The notes under the pieces: generated by a model
The model's input: the letters and a program-made list of their open reading frames with translations, nothing else
Database searches by the model: none
What the model was told of the DNA's origin: nothing
Assembly (NCBI GenBank): GCA_045646245.1
Contig: JAZRKJ010000030.1
Location: forward strand, 1 to 16,367
DNA from: SIG607 sp045646245
GTDB lineage: Bacteria; Bacillota; Clostridia; Oscillospirales; Acutalibacteraceae
Length of the DNA: 16,367 nucleotides
Direction of reading: 5' to 3'
Shown here: piece by piece, positions 1-6,907 of the stretch
Position numbering within the stretch: position 1 is the stretch's first letter
Layout of the letters: each line of letters opens with the position of its first letter
Program-made: the position numbers and the translations under genes

Positions 1-3
1 TAA

Positions 4-9
4 TATAAT
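4..9 (+). promoter_or_regulatory. Possible -10 box upstream of yhaM
   Basis: A TATAAT hexamer lies 31 nt before the yhaM start codon. Its -35 partner would fall outside the window, so the promoter cannot be confirmed. A strong purine-rich ribosome binding site (AAAGGGGGAAG, about 26-36) follows. Confidence 0.4.
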
Positions 10-40
10 AAATATAAATTTAAGCAAAGGGGGAAGTTTT

Positions 41-1021
41 ATGAACTTTAAACCCGTTGAAGGTAAAAACTACGTTGAAGGCTTTTGCCTTATTAAAAGC
101 GTAGATAAAAAAACTTCGGCTAAAGGCGACACTTATCTTGATATGACCTTGTCTGACAGCGACGGTGAAATAAACGCCAAGCTTTGGAATTACAACGAAA
201 ACGTCCATGGCGTTTACGACGCTAACGTTCTTGTTAAAATAAGAGGAAGCATTTCTCCATATAACGGCGTTGACCAATTACGCATTGAACGCATCCGCCC
301 CGTAAACGATGACGACGGTGTTAAAATCGAGGACTACGTAAAAACCGCCGATTACGACACCAAGGTTATGTATAACGAACTTTTTTCCATGGCGGAAAAA
401 TTTGCAGACAAAGATTTAAGCCTTCTTGTCACTACAATTCTTGCAGAGCGTAAACTTGCGTTGCTTTACTGGCCTGCCGCTTTCAAGCTTCACCACGCTA
501 TTCGCGGTGGACTTTTAATGCATACTTTGTCAATTGTAAGACTCTGTAAAAGCATTTGCGCCATTTACCCCTTCGTTAACGAAGAGCTTCTTATTTCGGG
601 CGCAATTCTTCACGATATTGCCAAAATTGAAGAGTTTGAAGTTGCCGAAAGCGGTATTGCAACGGGATACAGCGTAAAAGGAAACCTTATAGGTCACTTG
701 GCTGAAGGCGCAATTATAGTGCGTGAAACCGCTAACCGTTGCGGAGTAAGTGAAGAAACTTCAAACTTAATTGAACACATGCTTTTATCCCACCACGGTG
801 ACCCCGAATTCGGCGCTGCGGTACGGCCTATGTTTATTGAAGCCGAAATCTTAAGCGAACTGGATATGCTTGACGCCCGTATTTATGAAATGAAAGAAGC
901 GGTTGAAGGTGTTGAAACGGGTGAATTTACCGGCAGACTTTGGTCTATGGACAACCGCAAACTTTATAACCACGGCAAAAGCGATTTGAATAAACCAACA
1001 ATATTATTTAACAATAATTAA
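41..1021 (+). CDS. yhaM: 3'-5' exoribonuclease, YhaM family (OB-fold plus HD domain)
   Basis: This is a cytoplasmic exonuclease of the YhaM/CBF1 family, which in Bacillus trims RNA (and DNA) 3' ends in a metal-dependent way. Residues about 1-90 form an OB-fold nucleic-acid-binding domain, with a typical start motif in which a short aromatic/Lys stretch precedes repeated beta strands. Residues about 145-290 form an HD phosphohydrolase domain: H161 in GGLLMHTLS, the H191-D192 pair in AILHDIAK, the HHG at 251-253 and the acidic DMLDAR segment at 275-280. The length of 326 residues is close to that of B. subtilis YhaM. The ATG at 41 is preceded by a strong ribosome binding site. It is the first gene of a tight rightward cluster with a DUF1858 protein, trmK and rqcH. 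The family call is secure; the substrate range here is inferred. Confidence 0.93.
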   Translation: MNFKPVEGKNYVEGFCLIKSVDKKTSAKGDTYLDMTLSDSDGEINAKLWNYNENVHGVYDANVLVKIRGSISPYNGVDQLRIERIRPVNDDDGVKIEDYVKTADYDTKVMYNELFSMAEKFADKDLSLLVTTILAERKLALLYWPAAFKLHHAIRGGLLMHTLSIVRLCKSICAIYPFVNEELLISGAILHDIAKIEEFEVAESGIATGYSVKGNLIGHLAEGAIIVRETANRCGVSEETSNLIEHMLLSHHGDPEFGAAVRPMFIEAEILSELDMLDARIYEMKEAVEGVETGEFTGRLWSMDNRKLYNHGKSDLNKPTILFNNN

Positions 1022-1047
1022 AATAAAGAAAAGGATGGTAAAACAAA

Positions 1048-1248
1048 ATGAAAATTACAAAAGATATGCTTATTGGTGACGTACTTGATATTGATACCGG
1101 TTGCGCACAGTACTTTTTTGAAATCGGTATGCATTGTCTGGGTTGCCCCGCTTCCAGAGGCGAATCTATTGAACAGGCTTGTCAGGTTCACAACACCGAT
1201 TGCGACGCTTTGGTAGCCAAATTAAACGAATATTTCAAGGATAAATAA
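1048..1248 (+). CDS. DUF1858 domain protein (putative redox-disulfide / hybrid-cluster-associated family)
   Basis: This 66-residue protein begins with the pattern ITKDMLIGDVLD and carries the invariant GMHCLGCP motif (C30 and C33), both characteristic of DUF1858, a family also described as a hybrid-cluster-protein-associated putative redox disulfide domain. Three further cysteines (C19, C45, C52) are visible. There is no signal peptide or membrane segment, so it is probably cytosolic. The CxxC could act as a redox or metal switch, but no reaction is established for stand-alone members. A ribosome binding site (AAGGATGG) lies upstream, and the stop codon TAA shares one base with the ATG of trmK, implying translational coupling. 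Family identity is confident; function is unknown. Confidence 0.85.
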   Translation: MKITKDMLIGDVLDIDTGCAQYFFEIGMHCLGCPASRGESIEQACQVHNTDCDALVAKLNEYFKDK

Positions 1249-1925
1249 TGCGTCCCTTATCCCGTCGTTTACAAGTCATTTTCGACTTAGTGCCCTTCGG
1301 CTCAAAAGTAGCCGATATTGGCACTGACCACGCATATTTGCCTATCGCTTTGTCACTTTCTTCAAAAGCAGAAAAAATAATTGCTTGTGATATAAAGGAA
1401 ATGCCTTTAAAAAAAGCGCAGGAAAATATAAAAAAATTCGGCGCAAATAATATTGAAACAAGACTCGGTGACGGCATCACTCCCGTAGCAAAGGGTGAAG
1501 CCGACACCGTTATTGTTGCCGGTATGGGCGGTGACGTTATATCCCATATTTTGTCCTGTTGCGATTGGATAAAGGATGAAAGCGTTACCCTTTTGCTCCA
1601 GCCAATGACCAGCGCCGAAATTTTAAGAAAATTTCTTACCGAAAACCTTTTTAGTATTGAAAAAGAAGTACCGTTAAGTGATTCGGGCAAGGTTTACACC
1701 GTTATTGTTGCAAAGTTTTGCGGTTATAAAACGGAAGCACCCGTAGGTTTTTATTATACGGGTCTTTTAACTGCGGAATCATTTGACGGAAAACGTTACC
1801 TTGAAAAACAACGAAAAAGAATTAAAGACTGTATAAGTCAGATTTCTTTAATAAAAGGCAAGGAAGAGGAAACCAAAGAATATACAAAAATTTTGGAACG
1901 TATAGATTTTTTACTAAACATTTAA
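1248..1925 (+). CDS. trmK: tRNA (adenine(22)-N1)-methyltransferase TrmK
   Basis: This is a SAM-dependent methyltransferase that makes m1A22 in the D-arm of tRNA (B. subtilis YqfN/TrmK, COG2384). The Rossmann motif I is visible as VADIGTDHAYLP at residues 21-32, an acidic SAM-ribose position lies at ACDIK (47-50), and the family-specific AGMGGDVI segment is at 91-98. The C-terminal third (about 165-225) is rich in Lys/Glu and is predicted to be the helical, coiled-coil tRNA-binding domain of this family. The length of 225 residues is typical. The ATG overlaps the upstream stop codon by one base, with no separate strong ribosome binding site, so it probably relies on termination-reinitiation. 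In many Firmicutes trmK is followed by a Nif3-like gene; here rqcH follows instead. Confidence 0.93.
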   Translation: MRPLSRRLQVIFDLVPFGSKVADIGTDHAYLPIALSLSSKAEKIIACDIKEMPLKKAQENIKKFGANNIETRLGDGITPVAKGEADTVIVAGMGGDVISHILSCCDWIKDESVTLLLQPMTSAEILRKFLTENLFSIEKEVPLSDSGKVYTVIVAKFCGYKTEAPVGFYYTGLLTAESFDGKRYLEKQRKRIKDCISQISLIKGKEEETKEYTKILERIDFLLNI

Positions 1926-1935
1926 GGAGAAGCTT

Positions 1936-3669
1936 ATGCCACTTGACGGAGCTTTACTTTATAAGTTAAAAAACGAAATAAACTGTTATTCAGGCGCACA
2001 TCTCGACAAAATTTACCAGCCGTCCCGTGATGAGCTGGTGTTTTTGTTGCGCTCAAAAGAAGGGGCGAAACGTCTTCTTGTTTCCGCAAAATCGGGATGC
2101 GCAAGGGTTCACTTTACCGATATTAAGCCGGAAAATCCCCCTTCTCCGCCAATGTTTTGTATGCTTCTTCGCAAATACCTTGGCTCCGCAAGGCTTATTG
2201 AAGCCGAACAAACGGGTCTTGAAAGGGTTTTAACCCTTGTGTTTTCCTCGACAAATGAAATGGGTGACGTTATATACCCGCGGCTCATTTGCGAGCTTAT
2301 AGGAAGTCAGCCAAACATAATTTTAGCCGACGAAAACGGCGTAATTATTGACGCGGTAAGAAAAAGCGACCTTGAAACAAACGCCCGTATCATCCAACCG
2401 GGCGCCCGTTACCTTCCCCCTGTTCCTACCGATAAGGCGGATATTTTAACCGAAAAGACCGATTATTTGGCAAACTTAATACTTGAAAAGGCGGAATTAC
2501 CGCTTTGGAAAGCAATTCTTGATACAATAGGCGGACTTTCTCCGCTTACAGCCAGAGAAACAGCGTTACGTATAGCGGGTGATTTTGACAAAACGGTAAT
2601 GAGCCTTTCAAAGGGCGAAAGAATGAACGTTACGGGGGTTCTTAACGCTCTGCTTCGTGATATAACCGATAACTGCACACCTATAGTACTGTACGACCAA
2701 AAGGGTATTCCGAAAGATTATTCCTTTACCGCCATTGAACAGTACCGCCCAAAGCTTACCGAAAAGGTTTATTCTTCCTTTGGTGAAGCCCTGGATGCCT
2801 TTTACCGCGACAAAGAAAACGCTCAAAGAATTCACCGCGCCGCGTCCGACCTGTTTAAGCTTCTGTCAACGCTTATTACACGTACCGAAAGAAAAACCGC
2901 CCTTCGCAAAAAAGATTTGGCAAAATGCGCCGACCGTGAAAAATTCCGTATTTACGGCGAACTTATAAAGGCTAATTTATATGCAATCGAAAGCGGTTCA
3001 AAGTGCGTTTCGTTACAAAACTACTATGACGAAAATTCAAGTGAAATCACAATTCCACTTGACCCTGCGCTTTCTCCCGCGGCAAACGCCGACCGTTATT
3101 TTAAAGAATATAAAAAGTCGTATACCGCCGAGAAAATGCTTAAAAAGCTTATTGAAGAAGACCGGAACGACCTTGCTTATTACGATTCGGTTTTGGACTC
3201 ACTTTCCCGCGCGCAAAGCCTTTCGGAGCTTGGTGAAATTCGTGAAGAACTTGCTTTAAGCGGTTTAATACGCACCGACAAAAAGGTTAAGCCGAAAAAA
3301 GAAACCAATAATTTCAGGGAATATACTTCCCCCGCAGGCAATAAAATTTTAGTTGGTAAAAACAACCGTCAAAACGACCTTCTCACACTTAAAGTTGCTT
3401 CAAAAAACGACTTGTGGTTTCATACCAAAAATATCCCCGGCAGTCACACCGTACTTATTTGCAACACCCACCCCACCGAGGAAGAAATTATTTTTACCGC
3501 CAAAATTGCCGCATACCATTCCAAGGCGCAGAATTCTTCCGGTGTGCCTGTGGACTGCACTTTAATAAAATTTATCAAAAAGCCTTCGGGTGCCAAACCC
3601 GGTATGGTTATATATTCAGGAGAGAAAACCCTTTACGTCACTCCCGAAAATCTTTTATCACTTGACTAA
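1936..3669 (+). CDS. rqcH: Rqc2 homolog RqcH (NFACT family, ribosome quality control)
   Basis: RqcH binds stalled 50S-peptidyl-tRNA complexes and recruits tRNA-Ala to add a C-terminal alanine tail that marks the nascent chain for degradation. Older annotations call the family fibronectin-binding protein A. The NFACT-N domain starts at residue 1, with the hallmark ENPPSPPMFCMLLRKYL at about 66-82 and ELIGSQPNIIL at 120-130. A charged helical coiled-coil region spans about 275-445. NFACT-R (DUF814) follows, with GKNNRQNDLLTLKVASKNDLWFHTKNIPGSH in the family pattern. The length of 577 residues is normal. The ribosome binding site AAGGAG sits 7 nt before the ATG. One oddity: the conserved Asp-Arg pair implicated in tRNA handling appears as E96-R97 (see findings). 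The gene closes the first operon, and its stop codon overlaps the -35 box of the next promoter. Confidence 0.95.
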   Translation: MPLDGALLYKLKNEINCYSGAHLDKIYQPSRDELVFLLRSKEGAKRLLVSAKSGCARVHFTDIKPENPPSPPMFCMLLRKYLGSARLIEAEQTGLERVLTLVFSSTNEMGDVIYPRLICELIGSQPNIILADENGVIIDAVRKSDLETNARIIQPGARYLPPVPTDKADILTEKTDYLANLILEKAELPLWKAILDTIGGLSPLTARETALRIAGDFDKTVMSLSKGERMNVTGVLNALLRDITDNCTPIVLYDQKGIPKDYSFTAIEQYRPKLTEKVYSSFGEALDAFYRDKENAQRIHRAASDLFKLLSTLITRTERKTALRKKDLAKCADREKFRIYGELIKANLYAIESGSKCVSLQNYYDENSSEITIPLDPALSPAANADRYFKEYKKSYTAEKMLKKLIEEDRNDLAYYDSVLDSLSRAQSLSELGEIREELALSGLIRTDKKVKPKKETNNFREYTSPAGNKILVGKNNRQNDLLTLKVASKNDLWFHTKNIPGSHTVLICNTHPTEEEIIFTAKIAAYHSKAQNSSGVPVDCTLIKFIKKPSGAKPGMVIYSGEKTLYVTPENLLSLD

Positions 3670-3690
3670 ATAAATATATTGATATATAAT
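3662..3690 (+). promoter_or_regulatory. Sigma-A promoter for the BY-kinase operon
   Basis: TTGACT (3662-3667) and TATAAT (3685-3690) are separated by exactly 17 nt. The -35 box overlaps the last codons and stop of rqcH. Transcription would start near 3697. This rules out the in-frame ATG at 3679 as the start of the downstream gene, because that codon lies within the promoter. Confidence 0.75.
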
Positions 3691-3702
3691 ATAATAAATA
3701 AT

Positions 3703-3726
3703 TGCGGTTTTTATTTTCTGACCGCA
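3703..3726 (+). promoter_or_regulatory. Leader stem-loop in the BY-kinase operon 5' UTR
   Basis: TGCGGT (3703-3708) pairs with ACCGCA (3721-3726) across a U-rich 12-nt loop. The stem begins about 6 nt after the predicted transcription start and ends 4 nt before the GGAG ribosome binding site at 3731. It has no U-run after it, so it does not look like a terminator. It could stabilise the mRNA 5' end or affect translation. Confidence 0.5.
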
Positions 3727-3744
3727 GAACGGAGTAAAACGAGT

Positions 3745-4476
3745 ATGAATGAAATATCTCTGTCGTCAATTATTTCAATAATTCTGCACCGTATATGGCT
3801 TGTTATTATCGTTGCGGTTCTTTGCGCCGCTTTAGCCTTTGGTTATTGCCAATTTCTTGCCTCTCCGGTGTACAGCGCGCGTACCTCTATCCTTATTACA
3901 AACGGCGGTCTTATAACCGATAGTTACGACGACTCTATCCAGACTAACGACCTTTCCGCTTCCATTTACCTTGTTGACACCTGTGTTGATATTTTAAAAT
4001 CTCAAGGTATTTACCAAGACTTATCCGAAGCTATCGGCGGAAAATACTCTTTCCAACAGTTAAAAGGCGCTTTTTCTATTTCTAAAAGAAATGACGAAAA
4101 CCTTTTCATTGACATCACTTTTAAAAGCACCGACCCTGAAGAAGCAAAGCTTATTGCCAACACCTTCACCAACCTTTGCCCCACTTATATGTCGGGTAAG
4201 CTTCCTCCCGTTACGGTAGAGGTAATGGATGAAGCGTATGGAACAAGTATGGTTTACCCCAACACCTTCTCTTCAATAGTTATTTTCGGTTTCCTGGGCG
4301 CCGCCATTACCTGTGTTCTTCTTGTTCTTATTGCTTCCCTTGACCAAACCATTAAAAGCGAAGAAGACTTTATTGAGTCTTTCAATATTCCCGTTCTCGG
4401 CGCAGTTCCCGATTTTGACAACAGTCCCACTTACGCTTACCGTTCTAAAACAGGTAGCGTTTCAACAGGAGGTTAA
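3745..4476 (+). CDS. Polysaccharide co-polymerase / BY-kinase membrane activator (Wzz, CpsC/YveK type)
   Basis: This 243-residue membrane protein fits the Wzz/CapA family of tyrosine-kinase modulators, which set polysaccharide chain length and activate the partner BY-kinase. TM1 is at about 17-39, TM2 at about 175-198, with an extracytoplasmic domain between them and a YPNTFSS motif just before TM2. The cytosolic tail (about 199-243), with SEEDFIESFNIPVLGAVP, is the segment that in this family docks onto the kinase. The start at 3745 is chosen over an in-frame ATG at 3679 because the latter lies in the promoter, while GGAG at 3731-3734 precedes 3745. The kinase gene begins 5 nt after the stop. 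No capsule glycosyltransferase or flippase gene is adjacent, so the polymer it serves cannot be named. Confidence 0.88.
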   Translation: MNEISLSSIISIILHRIWLVIIVAVLCAALAFGYCQFLASPVYSARTSILITNGGLITDSYDDSIQTNDLSASIYLVDTCVDILKSQGIYQDLSEAIGGKYSFQQLKGAFSISKRNDENLFIDITFKSTDPEEAKLIANTFTNLCPTYMSGKLPPVTVEVMDEAYGTSMVYPNTFSSIVIFGFLGAAITCVLLVLIASLDQTIKSEEDFIESFNIPVLGAVPDFDNSPTYAYRSKTGSVSTGG

Positions 4477-4481
4477 GAGTT

Positions 4482-5201
4482 ATGGAAAACAATACTAACG
4501 TTCAATCTTCCGCAACTAAACCCGCCGCTAAAAAGGTGCCTTTCGCTGTTGTTGAAGCTTATAAAACCATTAGAACCAACCTTTCCTTCGCCCTTTCCCA
4601 CGAAGGCTGCAAGTCTTTCGTAATCTCCAGTTCGGTACCAAGCGAAGGAAAGTCCACCACCGCAGTTAACGTTGCCGTAGCTTTTTCTCAGCTTGGCAAA
4701 AACGTTCTGCTTATAGACGCTGACCTTCGCCGTCCGTCTATCCACAAAAAATTAAAACTTGTTAATACCCGCGGACTTTATTCAATTCTTTCGGGCAGCG
4801 CTTCTTTTGAGGAATGTGTTCAATCCGCCAACAAGAACTTCGACGTTCTTACTTCCGGTCCCCTTCCCTCAAACCCCATTGAGCTTATTGAATCCGCCGC
4901 TCTTTCAAATTTACTTGAACAGCTAAAAGAACGTTACGAATACATTATTTTCGACTCAACTCCCATAAATATCGTATCCGACGCAATTTCTCTTGCCCCC
5001 AAGACCGACGGCTTAGTACTTGTTGTTAAGGAAGGAAGCACCAGAAAGGACGACGTTCACCGCGCTCTTTCCGCTTGTAAATTTGCTAACATCCGTATTC
5101 TCGGTACCATAATTAACGACGTTAATTCTAAAAACTCACGTAAATATGCATACCGTAAATACAGGTCTTTCTATCGCTACAAATACCAATATAAGTATTA
5201 A
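4482..5201 (+). CDS. CpsD/CapB-family tyrosine-protein kinase (BY-kinase)
   Basis: This is a cytosolic bacterial tyrosine kinase that autophosphorylates and works with the membrane activator encoded just upstream. The deviant Walker A is SVPSEGKSTT (51-60), Walker A' is LLIDADLRRP (76-85), Walker B is YIIFDSTP (154-161), and the oligomerisation helix EAYKTIRTN is at 25-33. The last 18 residues hold eight tyrosines (222, 224, 227, 231, 233, 235, 237, 239) between Lys/Arg residues, the phosphoacceptor cluster of this family. The length of 239 residues is that of the split Firmicutes type (kinase and activator separate), unlike the fused Wzc type. A stem-loop follows the stop codon before the phosphatase gene. 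The specific symbol (ywqD, epsB, cpsD) cannot be decided without the polymer locus. Confidence 0.93.
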   Translation: MENNTNVQSSATKPAAKKVPFAVVEAYKTIRTNLSFALSHEGCKSFVISSSVPSEGKSTTAVNVAVAFSQLGKNVLLIDADLRRPSIHKKLKLVNTRGLYSILSGSASFEECVQSANKNFDVLTSGPLPSNPIELIESAALSNLLEQLKERYEYIIFDSTPINIVSDAISLAPKTDGLVLVVKEGSTRKDDVHRALSACKFANIRILGTIINDVNSKNSRKYAYRKYRSFYRYKYQYKY

Positions 5202-5207
5202 AATTAT

Positions 5208-5233
5208 GCCGGCAGACTTTTATTTCTGCCGGC
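5208..5233 (+). terminator. Stem-loop between kinase and phosphatase genes (attenuator or weak terminator)
   Basis: GCCGGCAGA (5208-5216) pairs perfectly with TCTGCCGGC (5225-5233) around the 8-nt loop CTTTTATT. It is followed by a modest U-rich stretch, TATTCTATTTAT, and then the GGAGG of the phosphatase gene at 5249-5253. It may lower read-through to the phosphatase or protect the kinase mRNA. It is stronger as a hairpin than as a terminator. Confidence 0.55.
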
Positions 5234-5258
5234 TATTCTATTTATCTCGGAGGTAATA

Positions 5259-6011
5259 ATGGGCTATATAGATATTCATTCCCATATACTTGCAAATATT
5301 GACGACGGCGCAAAAAGTATAGAAGAATCCTTAGTTCTTTTAGAGCAAGAAAAATTAAACGGTGTTACAAGCGTTATTTGTACTCCCCACTTTTATCCCG
5401 AAGCGGATACTTTGGAATCTCATTTAGAAAAATGTAACTCTGCATTTTTAGAGCTTCAAAACGAAATACGCTATAAAGAATTGCCTAAAATATATTTAGG
5501 CCACGAAGTTCAGTATTTTACCGGAATTTCAAAATGTCAAACCCTTGATAAGCTTTGCATTGCCGGTACAAATATTTTGCTTTTGGAGCTTCCCTTTCTA
5601 TCCCCCCTTTCAAGCTTTATGATAAAAGAGGTAGAAGGTATTGACCTTGATTTGGGAATAACGGTAATTCTTGCCCATGTTGAAAGGTATCATAAAGACC
5701 GTCACTTTAAAAGACTTATTAAACTTTTTGAGCACAGCGGTATAAAGGCGCAAATTAACGCCGATTCTGTATTTAACCCTGCAACAAAAAAAGTGGTGCA
5801 AAAACTTCTTAAAAAAGGCTTGGTGTCATATATTGCATCAGACACTCATTCCCCAAAAGAGCGTCCGGTAATTATCGGTAAAGCTATGAAGGAATTAAAA
5901 CCAAAATTTTATGCCGAAATTTTAAAGTGCCGAAAAAACAGCGAAAAACTTGAAGAAATAATAGAAGGAGCCGCAAATGGTCAACTCCAAAACCCTTACT
6001 CTCCACTTTAA
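5259..6011 (+). CDS. ywqE: PHP-type tyrosine-protein phosphatase (YwqE/CpsB/Wzb4 family)
   Basis: This metal-dependent phosphotyrosine phosphatase of the PHP fold is expected to dephosphorylate the BY-kinase encoded upstream. The signature IDIHSHILANIDDGA at residues 4-18 supplies H7 and H9. The other metal or catalytic positions are CTPHFYPE (H44), GHEVQY (E83), LAHVERY (H140) and ASDTHSP (D195, H197). The length of 250 residues is typical. A strong GGAGG site precedes the ATG at 5259. The 3' end overlaps pgeF by 35 nt. By eye its codon use is more A/T-rich than that of the two upstream genes (more TTA, AAA, ATA). The symbol follows B. subtilis ywqE; Streptococcus calls the same protein CpsB. 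Confidence 0.92.
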   Translation: MGYIDIHSHILANIDDGAKSIEESLVLLEQEKLNGVTSVICTPHFYPEADTLESHLEKCNSAFLELQNEIRYKELPKIYLGHEVQYFTGISKCQTLDKLCIAGTNILLLELPFLSPLSSFMIKEVEGIDLDLGITVILAHVERYHKDRHFKRLIKLFEHSGIKAQINADSVFNPATKKVVQKLLKKGLVSYIASDTHSPKERPVIIGKAMKELKPKFYAEILKCRKNSEKLEEIIEGAANGQLQNPYSPL

Positions 6012-6807
6012 TGAAAAACCGTATTATATCACCTTTCCGCTATTGGACGCCGCAAAAGTAGTAAAACACGCCTTTACCACACGTTTGGGCGGAGTAAGCG
6101 AAGGTATGTACGGTGAAATGAATATGAGCTTTACAAACGGCGACCGAAGAGAAGCCGTGCTTCAAAATTACAAGCTTATTTTTGAAGCTATCGGTGCCGA
6201 CGTTAATAAAGCCGTATTATCACACCAAACCCACACCAACAACGTGAGAATCGTAAGCGAAGACGATATTGGAAAAGGTATTTTCAAAGAACGTGATTAC
6301 GACGACGTAGACGGGCTTATTACAAATATCCCCGGCGTTTCTCTTGTAACCCAGTACGCCGACTGCACACCGCTTCTTTTTTGTGACCCCGTAAAAAAGG
6401 TAGTTGCCACCTCCCACGCAGGGTGGCGCGGTACCGCAAGTGAAATCGGCAGAATAACGGTAGAAAAAATGCAAAATCATTTTGGCAGCGACCCTTCCGA
6501 CATAATTGCCGCTATCGGTCCTTCTATAGGTCAGTGTTGTTACGAAGTCGACGACCCTGTGTATATACCGCTGTCTAAAATACCTTATCTTAATAAAGAT
6601 AAAATTTTTATTAAAAAGGATAACGGCAGGTATATGCTTGATTTATGGGAAACCAACCGTGAAATTTTAATAAACGCGGGGCTAAAGGCAAAAAATATTG
6701 ACGTTACCGACCTTTGCACCAACTGTCACCACGACATTTTCCACTCTCACCGCTTCACAGGCGGAAAACGCGGAAATCTTGCCGCTGTTATTTCATTGTC
6801 TGAATAA
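5977..6807 (+). CDS. pgeF: Peptidoglycan editing factor PgeF (laccase-domain, YfiH/YlmD family)
   Basis: This is a member of the Cu-oxidase_4/DUF152 family, once called polyphenol oxidase or laccase-domain protein. In E. coli PgeF removes wrongly incorporated L-Ser from peptidoglycan precursors, and some homologs show purine nucleoside activity. The metal and active-site residues are visible: SHQTHTNNV (H83, H86), YADCTPLLF (C130) and TSHAGWRGTA (H147), along with GPSIGQCCYEV and the C-terminal C/H cluster LCTNCHHDIFHSHR. The length of 276 residues is normal. The start at 5977 lies inside ywqE, with AGAAGGAG 6 nt upstream, so the two are likely coupled. It is the last gene before a clear terminator. 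Family identity is secure; the physiological substrate in this organism is inferred. Confidence 0.9.
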   Translation: MVNSKTLTLHFNEKPYYITFPLLDAAKVVKHAFTTRLGGVSEGMYGEMNMSFTNGDRREAVLQNYKLIFEAIGADVNKAVLSHQTHTNNVRIVSEDDIGKGIFKERDYDDVDGLITNIPGVSLVTQYADCTPLLFCDPVKKVVATSHAGWRGTASEIGRITVEKMQNHFGSDPSDIIAAIGPSIGQCCYEVDDPVYIPLSKIPYLNKDKIFIKKDNGRYMLDLWETNREILINAGLKAKNIDVTDLCTNCHHDIFHSHRFTGGKRGNLAAVISLSE

Positions 6808-6810
6808 CCA

Positions 6811-6847
6811 AAAACGCTTTAGTTTTTTAATGCTAAAGCGTTTTTTT
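6811..6847 (+). terminator. Rho-independent terminator after pgeF
   Basis: AAAACGCTTTAG (6811-6822) pairs with CTAAAGCGTTTT (6833-6844) around a 10-nt loop. The stem merges into an uninterrupted run of seven T (6841-6847). It begins 3 nt after the pgeF stop codon. Confidence 0.9.
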
Positions 6848-6878
6848 GCACAAATTTACAATTTTTTTAAAAAAGTAC

Positions 6879-6907
6879 TTTACAACTTCATCGTGATGAA
6901 GTATAAT
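6879..6907 (+). promoter_or_regulatory. Sigma-A promoter for the amino-acid ABC transporter-yerC operon
   Basis: TTTACA (6879-6884) and TATAAT (6902-6907) are separated by exactly 17 nt. The promoter directly follows the pgeF terminator, so this is an independent transcription unit. Its spacer is almost entirely occupied by a palindrome (next entry). Confidence 0.85.
6885..6902. promoter_or_regulatory. Perfect palindromic operator inside the promoter spacer
   Basis: ACTTCATC-GT-GATGAAGT is an exact 8-bp inverted repeat with a 2-bp centre. It lies between the -35 and -10 boxes, and its last base is the first base of the -10 hexamer. A repressor bound here would block RNA polymerase. A further half-site-like TTCATC occurs at 6911-6916, near the predicted transcription start. 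I do not recognise the sequence as a known box (it is not the ArgR, CodY or CymR consensus as I know them). Confidence 0.7.

Noticed and set aside
3679..3744. Extended start for the BY-kinase activator
   Set aside because: The ATG at 3679 lies between the -35 and -10 boxes and would not be in the mRNA.
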